Below, one piece after another: positions 7,891-16,909 of a DNA stretch of 64,000 bases. The notes below the pieces were generated by a model. It was not told where the DNA came from, ran no database searches, and worked only from the letters and a program-made list of their open reading frames with translations. The position numbers and the translations under genes were made by a program. The DNA is from Paracoccus denitrificans (GTDB lineage Bacteria > Pseudomonadota > Alphaproteobacteria > Rhodobacterales > Rhodobacteraceae). The number at the start of each line of letters is the position of its first letter. Position 1 is the stretch's first letter. The stretch spans positions 186,001 through 250,000 of the forward strand of contig VAFL01000001.1 in NCBI GenBank assembly GCA_005768755.1, written 5' to 3'.

Positions 7891-9363
7891 ATGTTCCATC
7901 GCTGGACTGTCACAACCGCAGCGCTTGCGCTTCTTGCTTCACCCGCACTTGCCGCACAGGATACCATCACCCTTGGTATGGTGCTGGAGCCGCCAAGCCT
8001 TGACCCCACGGGAAATGCCGCCGCGGCCATTGACGAAGTCGTCTATGCCAATGTGTTCGAAGGGTTGACGAAATTCGGTTCCGACGGCGCGATCCTGCCC
8101 GCGCTTGCATCCAGTTGGGATGTCGAAGATGACGGGAAAACCTATGTCTTTCATCTTCATGAGGGGGTGAAGTTCCACGACGGCGCAGATTTCAATGCCG
8201 ATGATGTCGTGTTCACCCTGGATCGCGCGCGGGCAGAGGATTCGACCAACCCGCAGAAGACGCTTTTCGAAGGCATCGCCTCGGTCGAGGCGGTCGACCC
8301 CGTGACCGTGCGCGTCTCGCTAAGCGCGCCGGACGGACTTTTCCCCTTCAAGATGGCATGGGGTGACGCCGTCATGCTGGATGAGGCGTCGGTCGGCAAT
8401 GAAGCGACCCAGCCGGTTGGCACGGGTCCGTTCAAGTTCACCGAATGGCGGCAGGGTGATTCGATCCGCCTCGACGCCTTCGACGGTTACTGGGGGGACA
8501 AGCCTGCCTTGCAAACGGCGACGTTCCGATTCATCGGCGATCCGACAGCGGCCTTTGCGGCCGTGATGGCGGGCGATGTCGATGCCTTCCCGATCTACCC
8601 CTCGCCCGAAACACTCGCCCAGCTGGAGGCTGATCCGCGCTTCAAGGTCATCGTCGGAACGACCGAGGGCGAGACGATCCTGACCATGAACAAGGCGGTG
8701 CCGCCGCTGGACAACGTCAAGGTGCGCGAAGCGATCGCACACGCCATCAACCGGCAGGAAATCATTGACGGTGCCCTGTTCGGTTATGGCACGCCGATCG
8801 GCACGCACTTCGCCCCGCATCACCCGGATTACGTCGATCTGACAGAAAAGTCGGCTTATGATCCTGAAATGGCCAAGGCGCTGCTGGCTGAAGCGGGGGT
8901 TGAAAACCTGACGCTGCGCCTTGCCCTGCCTCCGACGCCCTATGCCCGGCGCGGTGGTGAATTGCTGGCCGCGCAGTTGCGGGCTGTCGGGATCGAGACG
9001 GAAGCGACCAATATGGAATGGGCGCAATGGCTTGAAACGGTCTACAAGGGCAAGGATTACGACCTGACCATCATCAGCCATGTCGAGCCGATGGATATCG
9101 GTATCTACACGCGGGACGACTACTACTTCAATTACAGCAATGACGCGCTGAAGGCAGTTATGTCAGAAGTGAATACGACCACTGATGACGCGCAGCGGTC
9201 TGAACTGCTGAAGCAGGCGCAGACGCTGATCGCGGATGATTTCGTCAACGCTTACCTGTTCCAACTGGCCAAGACCGGTGTTGCCAATGCCAAGGTAGAA
9301 GGGCTTTGGGAAAACGCGCCGACACCGGCGAATGACCTGTCCCAGGTGCACTGGACCGAGTGA
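7891..9363 (+). CDS. ABC transporter substrate-binding protein, peptide/nickel family (SBP_bac_5)
   Basis: A 490-aa periplasmic protein with a Sec signal peptide (TTAALALLASPALAAQ) and the family pattern MVLEPPSLDP, ANVFEGLTKF, FHLHEGVKFHDGADFNADDV and REAIAHAINRQEI. This is the DppA/OppA/NikA group that delivers peptides, sugars or metal complexes to an ABC importer. The ATG chosen follows GGGGGGAA. No permease or ATPase genes flank it, so it is an orphan here and must borrow a transporter or act in sensing. A strong hairpin follows at once. Confidence 0.88.
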   Translation: MFHRWTVTTAALALLASPALAAQDTITLGMVLEPPSLDPTGNAAAAIDEVVYANVFEGLTKFGSDGAILPALASSWDVEDDGKTYVFHLHEGVKFHDGADFNADDVVFTLDRARAEDSTNPQKTLFEGIASVEAVDPVTVRVSLSAPDGLFPFKMAWGDAVMLDEASVGNEATQPVGTGPFKFTEWRQGDSIRLDAFDGYWGDKPALQTATFRFIGDPTAAFAAVMAGDVDAFPIYPSPETLAQLEADPRFKVIVGTTEGETILTMNKAVPPLDNVKVREAIAHAINRQEIIDGALFGYGTPIGTHFAPHHPDYVDLTEKSAYDPEMAKALLAEAGVENLTLRLALPPTPYARRGGELLAAQLRAVGIETEATNMEWAQWLETVYKGKDYDLTIISHVEPMDIGIYTRDDYYFNYSNDALKAVMSEVNTTTDDAQRSELLKQAQTLIADDFVNAYLFQLAKTGVANAKVEGLWENAPTPANDLSQVHWTE

Positions 9364-9369
9364 GTGCGA

Positions 9370-9407
9370 GAAGGCAGATGGTCGCCACACCGGCGCCATC
9401 TGCCTTC
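9370..9407 (+). terminator. Hairpin after the orphan substrate-binding protein gene
   Basis: A perfect 12-bp stem (GAAGGCAGATGG with CCATCTGCCTTC) encloses a 14-nt loop, starting 6 bases after the upstream stop codon. There is no run of T after it, so it is a terminator or mRNA-stabilising hairpin by position rather than a classic intrinsic terminator. Confidence 0.6.
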
Positions 9408-9513
9408 GTCAACCTGTTCGAGTGTTGATACCGGTCCTTATTCCGACTAAATCTCTCTGATAATTTGACAGAACTCCTCGGCTACTTGCCGACATACGGG
9501 ATCAGGTGCGTTG

Positions 9514-9945
9514 ATGAAATATGTTCTTGCTTTGCTGCTTGCCGGGTGGTTTCCGGCGATCTCGAATGCGCAGGAGCAGCTGACCTTCGGCAACAGGGTG
9601 GTGGTCGAGGATCGCGACGACTGGATCGGCGCACTTGCACCCATGCTGGCACAACGTGTGCAGGTGCCGCCCGCGCTTCGTGAGACCGGACCATGGGGAA
9701 CATTCGAGATGTCGATCCGCTATACCGTTCTTCCGGATGGCAGCGTGAGCGAGGTCAATCTCGATCAAAGTTCGGGGGTCGAGGCGATAGATTCGGCCAT
9801 CCTTGCAGCGGTCGAGGGGCGGAGTTTCATCCCGTTCACACCTGACATGACCGAGCCTTCGATGTCATTTGTTCAGCCGATCAAACTGAACGTGAACAAA
9901 CCGGAGGCGCAGCCAGCGCCAGACAGCGATCCGGCAGTCCAGTAG
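9514..9945 (+). CDS. Secreted TonB C-terminal-domain-like protein
   Basis: A 143-aa protein with a signal peptide (KYVLALLLAGWFPAISNAQ) followed by a domain resembling TonB_C: ALRETGPWGTFEMSIRYTV, LPDGSVSEVNLDQSSGVEA and an AILAAVEGRSFIPF stretch. TonB proper has an uncleaved N-terminal anchor and a Pro-rich spacer; neither is present, so this is a free periplasmic TonB_C-like module. No ExbB/ExbD genes are near. It may modulate envelope protein complexes, but the function is unknown. Confidence 0.7.
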   Translation: MKYVLALLLAGWFPAISNAQEQLTFGNRVVVEDRDDWIGALAPMLAQRVQVPPALRETGPWGTFEMSIRYTVLPDGSVSEVNLDQSSGVEAIDSAILAAVEGRSFIPFTPDMTEPSMSFVQPIKLNVNKPEAQPAPDSDPAVQ

Positions 9946-9975
9946 ATCCGTCCCAGGCTTAGCGCCGCACGTCCG

Positions 9976-10905
9976 TCAGTTTTTCAAGACGATACAGTTG
10001 ACACCAACCATGCGTGCGCGCTGACAGAACTTGTTCGCTTCGCCGCGCGAATTCCAGCCAACTTGCGCGGTGTAGACACGCGGTGCACCTTTTCGAAGTG
10101 TGCGCCGGACATAGCTGACCTGCTTGCCGTTCAGAATCGGACCCAACGCACGATTAAACCGGTTTGCCTGGCTTTGCGCACCCGCGCGCGTCCTGTGTGA
10201 CGCAAGAATAACGCCCCAGGGGGAAACTGGATCGCTGGATTGCGACGGCGCAAATTCCCTTAGGCTGCGATTGCCTGCAAGCGTTGTGCAAGCTTCAAGA
10301 AATGGCGTGTCGCCGTCCAGCCTCAGATCGACCTTGTCGGCTTCGGGCGGGTCGTCGCGCCAGCGCCATGCGTTGAAGCCGGTGATGACCTCGACGTAAT
10401 CCTGCGTCTCATAGGGCAGGGTGCCGCCGACGCGCATGAAGCGGCTCGCCCGGCCCTCGCCGCCATTATACGCCACGGCTGCAATGCCGATCGAGCCATA
10501 GAAGTCGCGCAGGCGCCGCAGGTAGTTGGCCGAGACCTGAATCGCCTCGGCAGGGTTGTAAGGATCGTGCAAGCCGACGATCCGCGCCGTGCTGGGAATG
10601 AACTGCGCAATCCCTTCCGCACCTGCATGCGATACCGCACTGGGTTCGAAGCGGCTTTCCTTCCAGATCAGGCGCGCCAGGAAATTCTTGTCCAGCCCTT
10701 CCCGCGCAGCCGCACGTTCAATCACCCGGCAAACATCGGCGACATAAGTTTCCAGGCCGATGCAATACAGGCCGTCATCGGTACAGCGTTCATCCTTGGC
10801 GGCGATCTTCGGTGGTCGCCCGTCGCGGGCATCGACGGCCGGGCGGGCCAGTGCAACTTCAGAGCACAGGCAGAAAACCATTAAGATGATCAGGATCTTC
10901 CGCAT
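9976..10905 (-). CDS. Lytic transglycosylase (SLT domain) with C-terminal SPOR-like region
   Basis: A 309-aa exported peptidoglycan-cleaving enzyme. The ATG chosen gives a compact signal peptide (RKILIILMVFCLCSEVALA); the longer open frame adds 16 residues. The SLT domain spans about residues 60-180, with the catalytic Glu in LIWKESRF, then HAGAEGIAQFIPSTA and VAYNGGEGRASRFM. The C-terminal 70 residues (PWGVILASHRTRAGAQSQ ... VYTAQVGWNSRGEA ... NCIVLKN) look like a SPOR-type repeat that binds denuded glycan strands, which would target the enzyme to the septum. It is convergent with the TonB_C-like gene. Confidence 0.85.
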   Translation of the reverse strand: MRKILIILMVFCLCSEVALARPAVDARDGRPPKIAAKDERCTDDGLYCIGLETYVADVCRVIERAAAREGLDKNFLARLIWKESRFEPSAVSHAGAEGIAQFIPSTARIVGLHDPYNPAEAIQVSANYLRRLRDFYGSIGIAAVAYNGGEGRASRFMRVGGTLPYETQDYVEVITGFNAWRWRDDPPEADKVDLRLDGDTPFLEACTTLAGNRSLREFAPSQSSDPVSPWGVILASHRTRAGAQSQANRFNRALGPILNGKQVSYVRRTLRKGAPRVYTAQVGWNSRGEANKFCQRARMVGVNCIVLKN

Positions 10906-10991
10906 CCGCACCGCTCGTAAAAAAACATCATGGACTGCCGGGCCAACCCGCATCGCAGGTGGGCGGCCGGTGATATTCGAAATTGCGGCTG

Positions 10992-11912
10992 TCAGGCCTT
11001 GTCGTCGGCCGACGCCTTGCGGACAAGTCGTGCCGTTTTCTGTGCCTTGCGCTTGGCCTTCCGGGCCTTTTTCTTCGCGGCTTCGGCAGCGGCGACGTGC
11101 TTTTTCTTGTCGGTCCGCGCAGCTTTCGCGGCTGCCTTTTCGGCCTTGGCTTTTGCCTTTTCGGCCTTTTCGGCCCGACGTTCCGCCTTGGCGGTCAAGG
11201 CCTTCCTTTCGGACTTTGTTAGCGTCTTTGGCGCGGCAGCGGTTGCTGAAGGCCGAGTCTCAGCGGGCTTTCCGTCAGGCTTGGTCTTTGCTTCAGCTTT
11301 CTGGGTGGACGCTTTGATCGCTGGTGCGGCCTTGCTGGCAGCGCGTTGCCCCTTGGCCGCTGCCGGTTGCGGCGGCTGTGCGACGGCAAGGCCGTCCTTC
11401 GCATTGGCTGCAGTCGTGCTGGCCGGGATTGACGCGACCGAAGTTTCGCCTTTGCGTGTGGTCTTTGGCGGGGCCGCCTTGCGCGGACCGCCGCCGCGCC
11501 GGTCCGTGGTCTTCTGGTTGCCGCGTGCCGGGCGTGCGCGGCGTGTGACCGGCTTTCGCGCGGGCTGCGGGCTGACGCCCCGCCCGGCATCATCTTCCGA
11601 AGCTTCCTGGACCGCATTCCCGGTTGATGCTGATTGCGTCAGCTTGCGACGCCGGTTGCGTTCATTGCTTGCGCGGCGGAATGCTATTTCAAGATAGGCT
11701 GCGCGACCGCGCGGCGCAGCTGATCCGTCGGCGGGGGCAGGGATGTCCGCCTCTGCCGTGGTGGCCTGGGTGCGTGCCGTGCGAAGATCTTCGATCAGCT
11801 TGGCAAGCGCCGCATCGCTTTGCTCGCGCAACTGCGGCTGACGCGACCGGGTCGATAGATCCAATTCGTCGGCGGAAAGAATGGCGCGTTCTTCGGCGGA
11901 AAAATCAGGCAT
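10992..11912 (-). CDS. Lys/Ala-rich low-complexity protein
   Basis: A 306-aa protein with a short ordered N-terminus (MPDFSAEERAILSADELD ... ALAKLIEDLRTAR) and then a long basic, Ala/Lys/Arg/Pro-rich tail. Its last 100 residues are repeats such as KAERRAEKAEKAKAKAEKAA and AAKKKARKAKRKA, which would form a charged helix. Histone H1-like or nucleoid-binding proteins have this composition, so DNA or RNA binding is possible. The start is the ATG giving MPDFSA, 72 bases inside the longer open frame. Low complexity prevents a family assignment. Confidence 0.65.
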   Translation of the reverse strand: MPDFSAEERAILSADELDLSTRSRQPQLREQSDAALAKLIEDLRTARTQATTAEADIPAPADGSAAPRGRAAYLEIAFRRASNERNRRRKLTQSASTGNAVQEASEDDAGRGVSPQPARKPVTRRARPARGNQKTTDRRGGGPRKAAPPKTTRKGETSVASIPASTTAANAKDGLAVAQPPQPAAAKGQRAASKAAPAIKASTQKAEAKTKPDGKPAETRPSATAAAPKTLTKSERKALTAKAERRAEKAEKAKAKAEKAAAKAARTDKKKHVAAAEAAKKKARKAKRKAQKTARLVRKASADDKA

Positions 11913-11995
11913 GGCGGTTCCCGGACTGGTTTGACAGGACCTGAATAGCCCAGGCTGTCGGTTTAGGAAAGTTCGCCGTGCCATCGCGCGATGCG

Positions 11996-12025
11996 AAAAG
12001 CCCCGGCCAAAAGACCGGCGCTTTT
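11996..12025 (-). terminator. Terminator of the L,D-transpeptidase gene
   Basis: A 13-bp imperfect stem (two mismatches) around an AAAA loop, with TTTT closing the stem on the minus strand, lies about 25 bases past the L,D-transpeptidase stop codon. Confidence 0.6.
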
Positions 12026-12049
12026 ACAAAAGTCGCAGAAATTCGGCTA

Positions 12050-12826
12050 TCAGCCCTGCACAGCGCTTTCCACGGGGCTGACGCCCGGCGCGGTGGTCGT
12101 GGTCGCAGTCTGGTTCGCGGGCAGAGCGTAACCTTCGGGCGATTCGACGACCGGGCCTTCGTAGCGGACGCTTTCAGACTGCGACCGGACGTGCACTGTC
12201 GTGCCGGTCGGGATGCGGTTGAACAGGTCGATGATGTCCTGGTTGAACATGCGGATACAACCAGCCGAGGTCGCCTTGCCGATCGAGGACGGATCAAGCG
12301 TACCGTGGATGCGGTAATAGGTGTCGCGGCCACCCTGATACAGGTACAGCGCGCGCGATCCCAGCGGGTTGTCCGGGCCACCGGCCATGCCGTTTTTCAG
12401 CGGACCGTACAGCTCGGGCTGCGTGCGGACCATGTTGGGCGTCGGGGTCCAGCTGGGCCATGCCGCCTTGCGGGCGATCGTACCGTTGCCGGCAAAGTTC
12501 TTGCCGGCCGCGCCGACGGCGACGCCGTAACGTTCGGCCATGCCGCCCGCCTGGACGTAATAAAGAACGCGGGCGAAGGGGTCGACAACAATGGTGCCGG
12601 CCGATTCCGGTCCGTTATAGGGCACGGTCGTGCGCATCGTGCGCTCGTTAAGATAAGCGGTTTTGACGGCAGCGATATTGATCGGTTCACCATTCGGGCC
12701 GGTATCGGTACGGGCTTCGTAATAGGCGGGGACGACCTTCGTGGGCGCCGTCGGCGCGGTCTCGGTGGTCGGGGCACATGCCGCCAAGCCGAGGATGACG
12801 GCAAGCGCGATCGGAATAAGGCGCAT
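12050..12826 (-). CDS. L,D-transpeptidase (YkuD domain) lipoprotein
   Basis: A 258-aa lipoprotein with signal peptide and lipobox LAAC (Cys17). The YkuD domain includes AGTIVVDPFARVLYYV, the conserved His in YRIHGTLDP (about H174) and the catalytic Cys in SAGCIRMFN (about C190). These enzymes make 3-3 peptidoglycan cross-links or attach proteins to peptidoglycan in the periplasm. The C-terminal 35 residues are Thr/Ala/Pro-rich. It is a single gene with its own downstream hairpin; uvrA lies upstream on the same strand, 176 bases away. Confidence 0.92.
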   Translation of the reverse strand: MRLIPIALAVILGLAACAPTTETAPTAPTKVVPAYYEARTDTGPNGEPINIAAVKTAYLNERTMRTTVPYNGPESAGTIVVDPFARVLYYVQAGGMAERYGVAVGAAGKNFAGNGTIARKAAWPSWTPTPNMVRTQPELYGPLKNGMAGGPDNPLGSRALYLYQGGRDTYYRIHGTLDPSSIGKATSAGCIRMFNQDIIDLFNRIPTGTTVHVRSQSESVRYEGPVVESPEGYALPANQTATTTTAPGVSPVESAVQG

Positions 12827-13002
12827 TCTGACTTCCTTCCATGTCGACCAAGGGCAGACCTTGGGCGCGATAACGATACGGACGCAGAGAATGCGACCGA
12901 CAGATCAACGGGCTATCACCCCGATTGGCCAGCAAACGCAAGCCGCAAGCCGGTTGGTTCCCGTAGTTTTGAACAAGTTGCGACCTTTGTGCCGCAACCG
13001 TG

Positions 13003-15870
13003 TCACTTTTGCCGTACCGCCCGTTTTGCGGGCCGCGACGGCAGCATGGGTGCCAGATAACGCCCTGTATGGCTTGCGGCAACCTCGGTTACATCCTCTG
13101 GCGTGCCTGTTGCGACAATCCTGCCACCCCCGTCGCCGCCTTCGGGCCCGATATCAATAACCCAGTCCGCCGTCTTGATGACGTCGAGGTTATGTTCGAT
13201 CACCACCACCGTATTGCCCTGATCGACAAGGTGATGCAGCACCTCCAGCAGCTTGCGCACATCTTCGAAATGCAGGCCGGTGGTCGGTTCGTCCAGGATA
13301 TACAGGGTCTTGCCGGTCGAGGCCCGCGCCAGTTCCTTGGCCAGCTTGACCCGCTGCGCCTCGCCGCCCGAAAGCGTCGTCGCCTGCTGGCCAACCTTCA
13401 CATAGCCAAGCCCCACCTGCATCAGCGCATCCATCTTGCGCCGGATGGATGGGACCGCCTTGAAGAATTCCTGCGCCTCTTCAATCGTCATGTCCAGCAC
13501 GTCGGCAATCGACTTGCCCTTGAACAGCACCTCCAGCGTTTCGCGATTGTAACGCTTGCCGTGGCAGGTCTCGCACTGGACGTAGACGTCGGGCAGGAAG
13601 TGCATCTCGATCTTGATCAGACCATCGCCCTGGCATGCCTCGCACCGGCCGCCCTTGACGTTGAAGCTGAACCGGCCGGGCTTATAGCCGCGGGCCTTGG
13701 ATTCGGGCAGGTTGGCGAACCAGTCGCGGATGTGATCGTAAGCGCCGGTATAGGTCGCCGGGTTCGACCGGGGCGTGCGCCCGATGGGGCGTTGGTCGAT
13801 GTCGATGACCTTGTCGAGGTTTTCCAGCCCCTTGATCGTCTCGCATGGGGCGGGCGCCTGCCGCGCACCGTTCAACCGCTGCGAGGCGGTTTTGAAAAGC
13901 GTCTCGATGGTCAAGGTGGATTTGCCCCCACCAGAGACCCCGGCCACGCAGACAAAGCGGCCAAGCGGAAACTCTGCAGTCACGTCCTTCAGGTTGTTGC
14001 CGGTCGCGCCGACGACCGTCACCGACTTGCCGTTCCCCGTCCGCCGTTCCGGCGGCACCGCGATTTCCCGGATGCCGGACAGATATTGCCCGGTCAGGCT
14101 TGCCGTATTGGCGGCGATCTCCTCGGGCGTGCCCTTGGCGACCACCGTGCCACCATGCACGCCCGCGCCCGGCCCCATGTCGAAGACATAATCGGCATTG
14201 CGGATCGCGTCCTCGTCATGTTCGACCACCAGCACCGAATTGCCCTGATCCCGCAGCCCCTTCAGCGTCTGGATCAACCGGTCATTGTCGCGCTGATGCA
14301 GGCCTATGCTGGGCTCGTCCAGCACGTAAAGAACCCCCGTCAGGCCCGAGCCGATCTGGCTGGCCAGCCGGATGCGTTGGCTTTCGCCGCCCGAAAGCGT
14401 CCCGGCCGCGCGGGAAAGCGTCAGGTAATCGAGGCCGACGTTGACAAGAAATCCAAGCCGTTCGCGGATCTCCTTGAAGATCGCGACGGCGATTTCGTTC
14501 TTCTGCTTCGACAGGCTTTCGGGTGCGGATTTGACCCATTCCAAAGCCTCGTTGATCGACTTTTCGACCACCTGCCCGACATGATGATCCGCGATCCTGA
14601 CCGACAGCGCCTCGGGCCGCAGGCGATAGCCGTTGCAGACTTGGCAGGCGCGGTTGTTCTGATACCGCTCCATCTCCTCACGCACCCAATTGCTGTCGCT
14701 TTCGCGCAAGCGGCGCTGCATGTTCGGGATCACGCCTTCGAACTGGCGCGTCACCTCGTAAACGCGGCCGGCATCGTCAAAGCGGAACTTGATTTCCTCC
14801 TTGCCAGATCCATAGAGGAACAGCTTGCGGATATTGTCAGGCAGGTCGCGCCAGGCGGTCTTCTTGTCAAAGCCGTAATGCTTTGCCAACGCGTTGATGG
14901 TCTGGGTCAGATAAGCAGATTTGGACTTGGCCCAGGGCGCGATGGCGCCGCCCGCGATGGACAACGCCTGATCGGGCACAACCAGATGTTCGTCGAAGAA
15001 CAGTTCGACCCCTAATCCGTCGCATTCCGGGCAGGCGCCCATGGGCGCGTTGAACGAAAACAGTCGCGGCTCGATCTCTGGCAGGGTGAAGCCGGAAACG
15101 GGGCAGGCGAATTTTTCACTGAAGGTGATGCGGTCTGGATCACCTTCAGCGGGCGCCGTTTCCAGGACGGCGATGCCGTCCGCCAGATCAAGCGCCGTGC
15201 GCAACGAATCGGCCAGCCGCGTTTCCAGCCCCGGCGCGGTCACCAGACGGTCGACAACCACGTCGATGTCATGGCGGAACTTCTTGTCCAGTTCGGGCGG
15301 GCTGTCGAGTTCGTAGAACTCGCCATCGACCTTGACGCGCTGAAAGCCCTGCTTGCGCAGTTCCAGAAACTCTTTCTTGTACTCGCCTTTCCGGTCGCGG
15401 ACGATTGGCGCCAGAAGATAGCCGCGCGTGCCTTCGGGCATGGCCATGATACGGTCGACCATGTCCTGAACCTGCTGCGCCTCGATCGGCAGGCCAGTGG
15501 CTGGACTATAGGGGGTGCCGACACGGGCAAAGAGAAGCCGCAGGTAATCATAGATTTCCGTGACGGTGCCGACGGTCGAACGGGGGTTCTTGCTGGTCGT
15601 CTTCTGTTCGATGCTGATCGCCGGGGACAATCCGCTGATGTGATCGACATCGGGCTTGCCCGCCATGTCCAGAAACTGCCGCGCATAGGCCGACAGGCTT
15701 TCGACATAGCGCCGCTGCCCTTCGGCATAGACCGTATCGAAGGCGAGGCTGGATTTCCCCGACCCCGACAGTCCGGTAATCACCACCAACTGGTCGCGCG
15801 GAATATCCATATCCACGCTTTTCAGATTGTGTTCGCGCGCACCGCGCACTTCGATGAACTTCTGTTCCAT
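13003..15870 (-). CDS. uvrA: Excinuclease ABC subunit A (UvrA)
   Basis: A 955-aa nucleotide-excision-repair ATPase that recognises DNA lesions with UvrB. Both ABC modules are complete: Walker A GLSGSGKSS near residue 32 and GVSGGGKST in the second half, with signatures LSGGESQR and LSGGEAQR. Zinc-binding cysteine sets appear in CPECDGLG, CQVCNGYRLRP, CEACQGDG and CETCHGKRYN. The ATG chosen gives MEQKFIEVRGAREHNLK; an in-frame upstream ATG would add nine atypical residues. A LexA-type operator lies 63 bases upstream, so SOS induction is expected. Confidence 0.98.
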   Translation of the reverse strand: MEQKFIEVRGAREHNLKSVDMDIPRDQLVVITGLSGSGKSSLAFDTVYAEGQRRYVESLSAYARQFLDMAGKPDVDHISGLSPAISIEQKTTSKNPRSTVGTVTEIYDYLRLLFARVGTPYSPATGLPIEAQQVQDMVDRIMAMPEGTRGYLLAPIVRDRKGEYKKEFLELRKQGFQRVKVDGEFYELDSPPELDKKFRHDIDVVVDRLVTAPGLETRLADSLRTALDLADGIAVLETAPAEGDPDRITFSEKFACPVSGFTLPEIEPRLFSFNAPMGACPECDGLGVELFFDEHLVVPDQALSIAGGAIAPWAKSKSAYLTQTINALAKHYGFDKKTAWRDLPDNIRKLFLYGSGKEEIKFRFDDAGRVYEVTRQFEGVIPNMQRRLRESDSNWVREEMERYQNNRACQVCNGYRLRPEALSVRIADHHVGQVVEKSINEALEWVKSAPESLSKQKNEIAVAIFKEIRERLGFLVNVGLDYLTLSRAAGTLSGGESQRIRLASQIGSGLTGVLYVLDEPSIGLHQRDNDRLIQTLKGLRDQGNSVLVVEHDEDAIRNADYVFDMGPGAGVHGGTVVAKGTPEEIAANTASLTGQYLSGIREIAVPPERRTGNGKSVTVVGATGNNLKDVTAEFPLGRFVCVAGVSGGGKSTLTIETLFKTASQRLNGARQAPAPCETIKGLENLDKVIDIDQRPIGRTPRSNPATYTGAYDHIRDWFANLPESKARGYKPGRFSFNVKGGRCEACQGDGLIKIEMHFLPDVYVQCETCHGKRYNRETLEVLFKGKSIADVLDMTIEEAQEFFKAVPSIRRKMDALMQVGLGYVKVGQQATTLSGGEAQRVKLAKELARASTGKTLYILDEPTTGLHFEDVRKLLEVLHHLVDQGNTVVVIEHNLDVIKTADWVIDIGPEGGDGGGRIVATGTPEDVTEVAASHTGRYLAPMLPSRPAKRAVRQK

Positions 15871-15932
15871 GGACCTGCCCCCAAGACGCAAGCGCATCAG
15901 ATAATCATTGCGCCGGAATGCACAAGTTGTCA

Positions 15933-15947
15933 GAACATTAACAGAAC
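15933..15947 (-). promoter_or_regulatory. LexA (SOS) box upstream of uvrA
   Basis: The plus strand reads GAAC-ATTAACA-GAAC, which on the uvrA strand is GTTC-N7-GTTC, an exact match to the known alphaproteobacterial LexA consensus. It sits 63 bases before the uvrA ATG and 16 bases before the divergent GFA-family ATG, so LexA bound here could repress both. Confidence 0.85.
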
Positions 15948-15962
15948 AAACGGAGGAGTAAA

Positions 15963-16313
15963 ATGGCCGTCGAACATTACCGGGGCAGCTGCCAATGCGG
16001 TGCCATCGCTTATGAGGCAGATCTCGATCTGGATCAGGTGAATATCTGCAACTGCTCGCGCTGCGGCAGGCTTGGCAGCGTCTGGAGTTTCGTGCCTGCG
16101 CAGGCTGTGACCATGGTCAAGGATGGTCCGACAACCGAATACCTGTTCAACAAGCGCGCGATTTCACACCGTTTTTGCCCGACCTGCGGGATCGAGGCTT
16201 ACGCAAAGGGTGAACGCGGCGGGCAGGAGATCTATGGCATCAACGTCAATTGTCTTGATGGCGTGGATCCGCGCGGCCTGTCGCCGCAGAAGGTCGACGG
16301 CGCGAGTTTCTGA
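15963..16313 (+). CDS. GFA / CENP-V domain zinc protein
   Basis: A 116-aa protein of the glutathione-dependent formaldehyde-activating (GFA) fold. Zinc ligands are seen as GSCQCGAI, CNCSRCGRLG and CPTCGIEAYAKG. The family includes few proteins with proven function, and this member may simply bind a thiol adduct. GGAGGAG precedes the ATG. The gene is divergent from uvrA and its ribosome-binding site follows the SOS box directly, which raises possible co-control by DNA damage. It converges on tadA. Confidence 0.88.
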   Translation: MAVEHYRGSCQCGAIAYEADLDLDQVNICNCSRCGRLGSVWSFVPAQAVTMVKDGPTTEYLFNKRAISHRFCPTCGIEAYAKGERGGQEIYGINVNCLDGVDPRGLSPQKVDGASF

Positions 16314-16340
16314 CCAGGCCGGCGGCTGAAGGTCGCCGGT

Positions 16341-16793
16341 TTACCGCCTTGTCGCGAAGAATTGCTGCAGCAACGCGCGTGATTCCACCGCGGCGATTCC
16401 GTCATGAACCTCCGGACGATGGTGACATTGCGGATGATTGAAAACCATCGCGCCGTGGCGCACGCCGCCCATGCGCGGATCGTCCGCACCGTAATAAAGT
16501 GTCGCGATACGCGCCGCTGATATGGCGGCCGCGCACATCGGGCAGGGCTCCAGCGTGACCCACAGGCGATAGCCGGGCAGGCGTTCGGACCGGGCGGCGG
16601 CGCAGGCGGCACGGATCACCTCGATCTCGGCATGGGCTGTCGGGTCGTGGCGTTCGCGCGTTCGGTTTCCGGCACTGGCGATCACCCGGCCAGCCGGGTC
16701 CGTGATGACCGCACCAACCGGCACCTCGCCCCGCAGGGCGGCGGCGCGAGCTTCGTCAAGCGCCAGCGGCATATGGGACGTGAAGGCGGTCAT
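16341..16793 (-). CDS. tadA: tRNA-specific adenosine deaminase
   Basis: A 150-aa zinc deaminase that converts A34 to inosine in tRNA-Arg(ACG). The zinc and catalytic residues are H54-A-E56 and P83-C84-P-M-C87, within the cytidine-deaminase fold. Family phrases include GEVPVGAVI, HAEIEVIR and YYGADDPRMGGVRHG. Length is typical. It is divergent from rluB, 116 bases away. Confidence 0.95.
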   Translation of the reverse strand: MTAFTSHMPLALDEARAAALRGEVPVGAVITDPAGRVIASAGNRTRERHDPTAHAEIEVIRAACAAARSERLPGYRLWVTLEPCPMCAAAISAARIATLYYGADDPRMGGVRHGAMVFNHPQCHHRPEVHDGIAAVESRALLQQFFATRR

Positions 16794-16909
16794 GGCACCT
16801 TGTCACCCGCCGGGCCACCACAGGCAAGCGTCCTGGCGGTTCTTCCCATGTCAGATCGGAAACGCTATACATGTTTTTTCGCCGCAGGGATGCGCCAAGG
16901 AGAATCGCA

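Noticed and set aside
13000..15015. 671-codon plus-strand open frame
   Set aside because: It is fully antisense to uvrA, has no family features and reflects high GC content that removes stops on the opposite strand.
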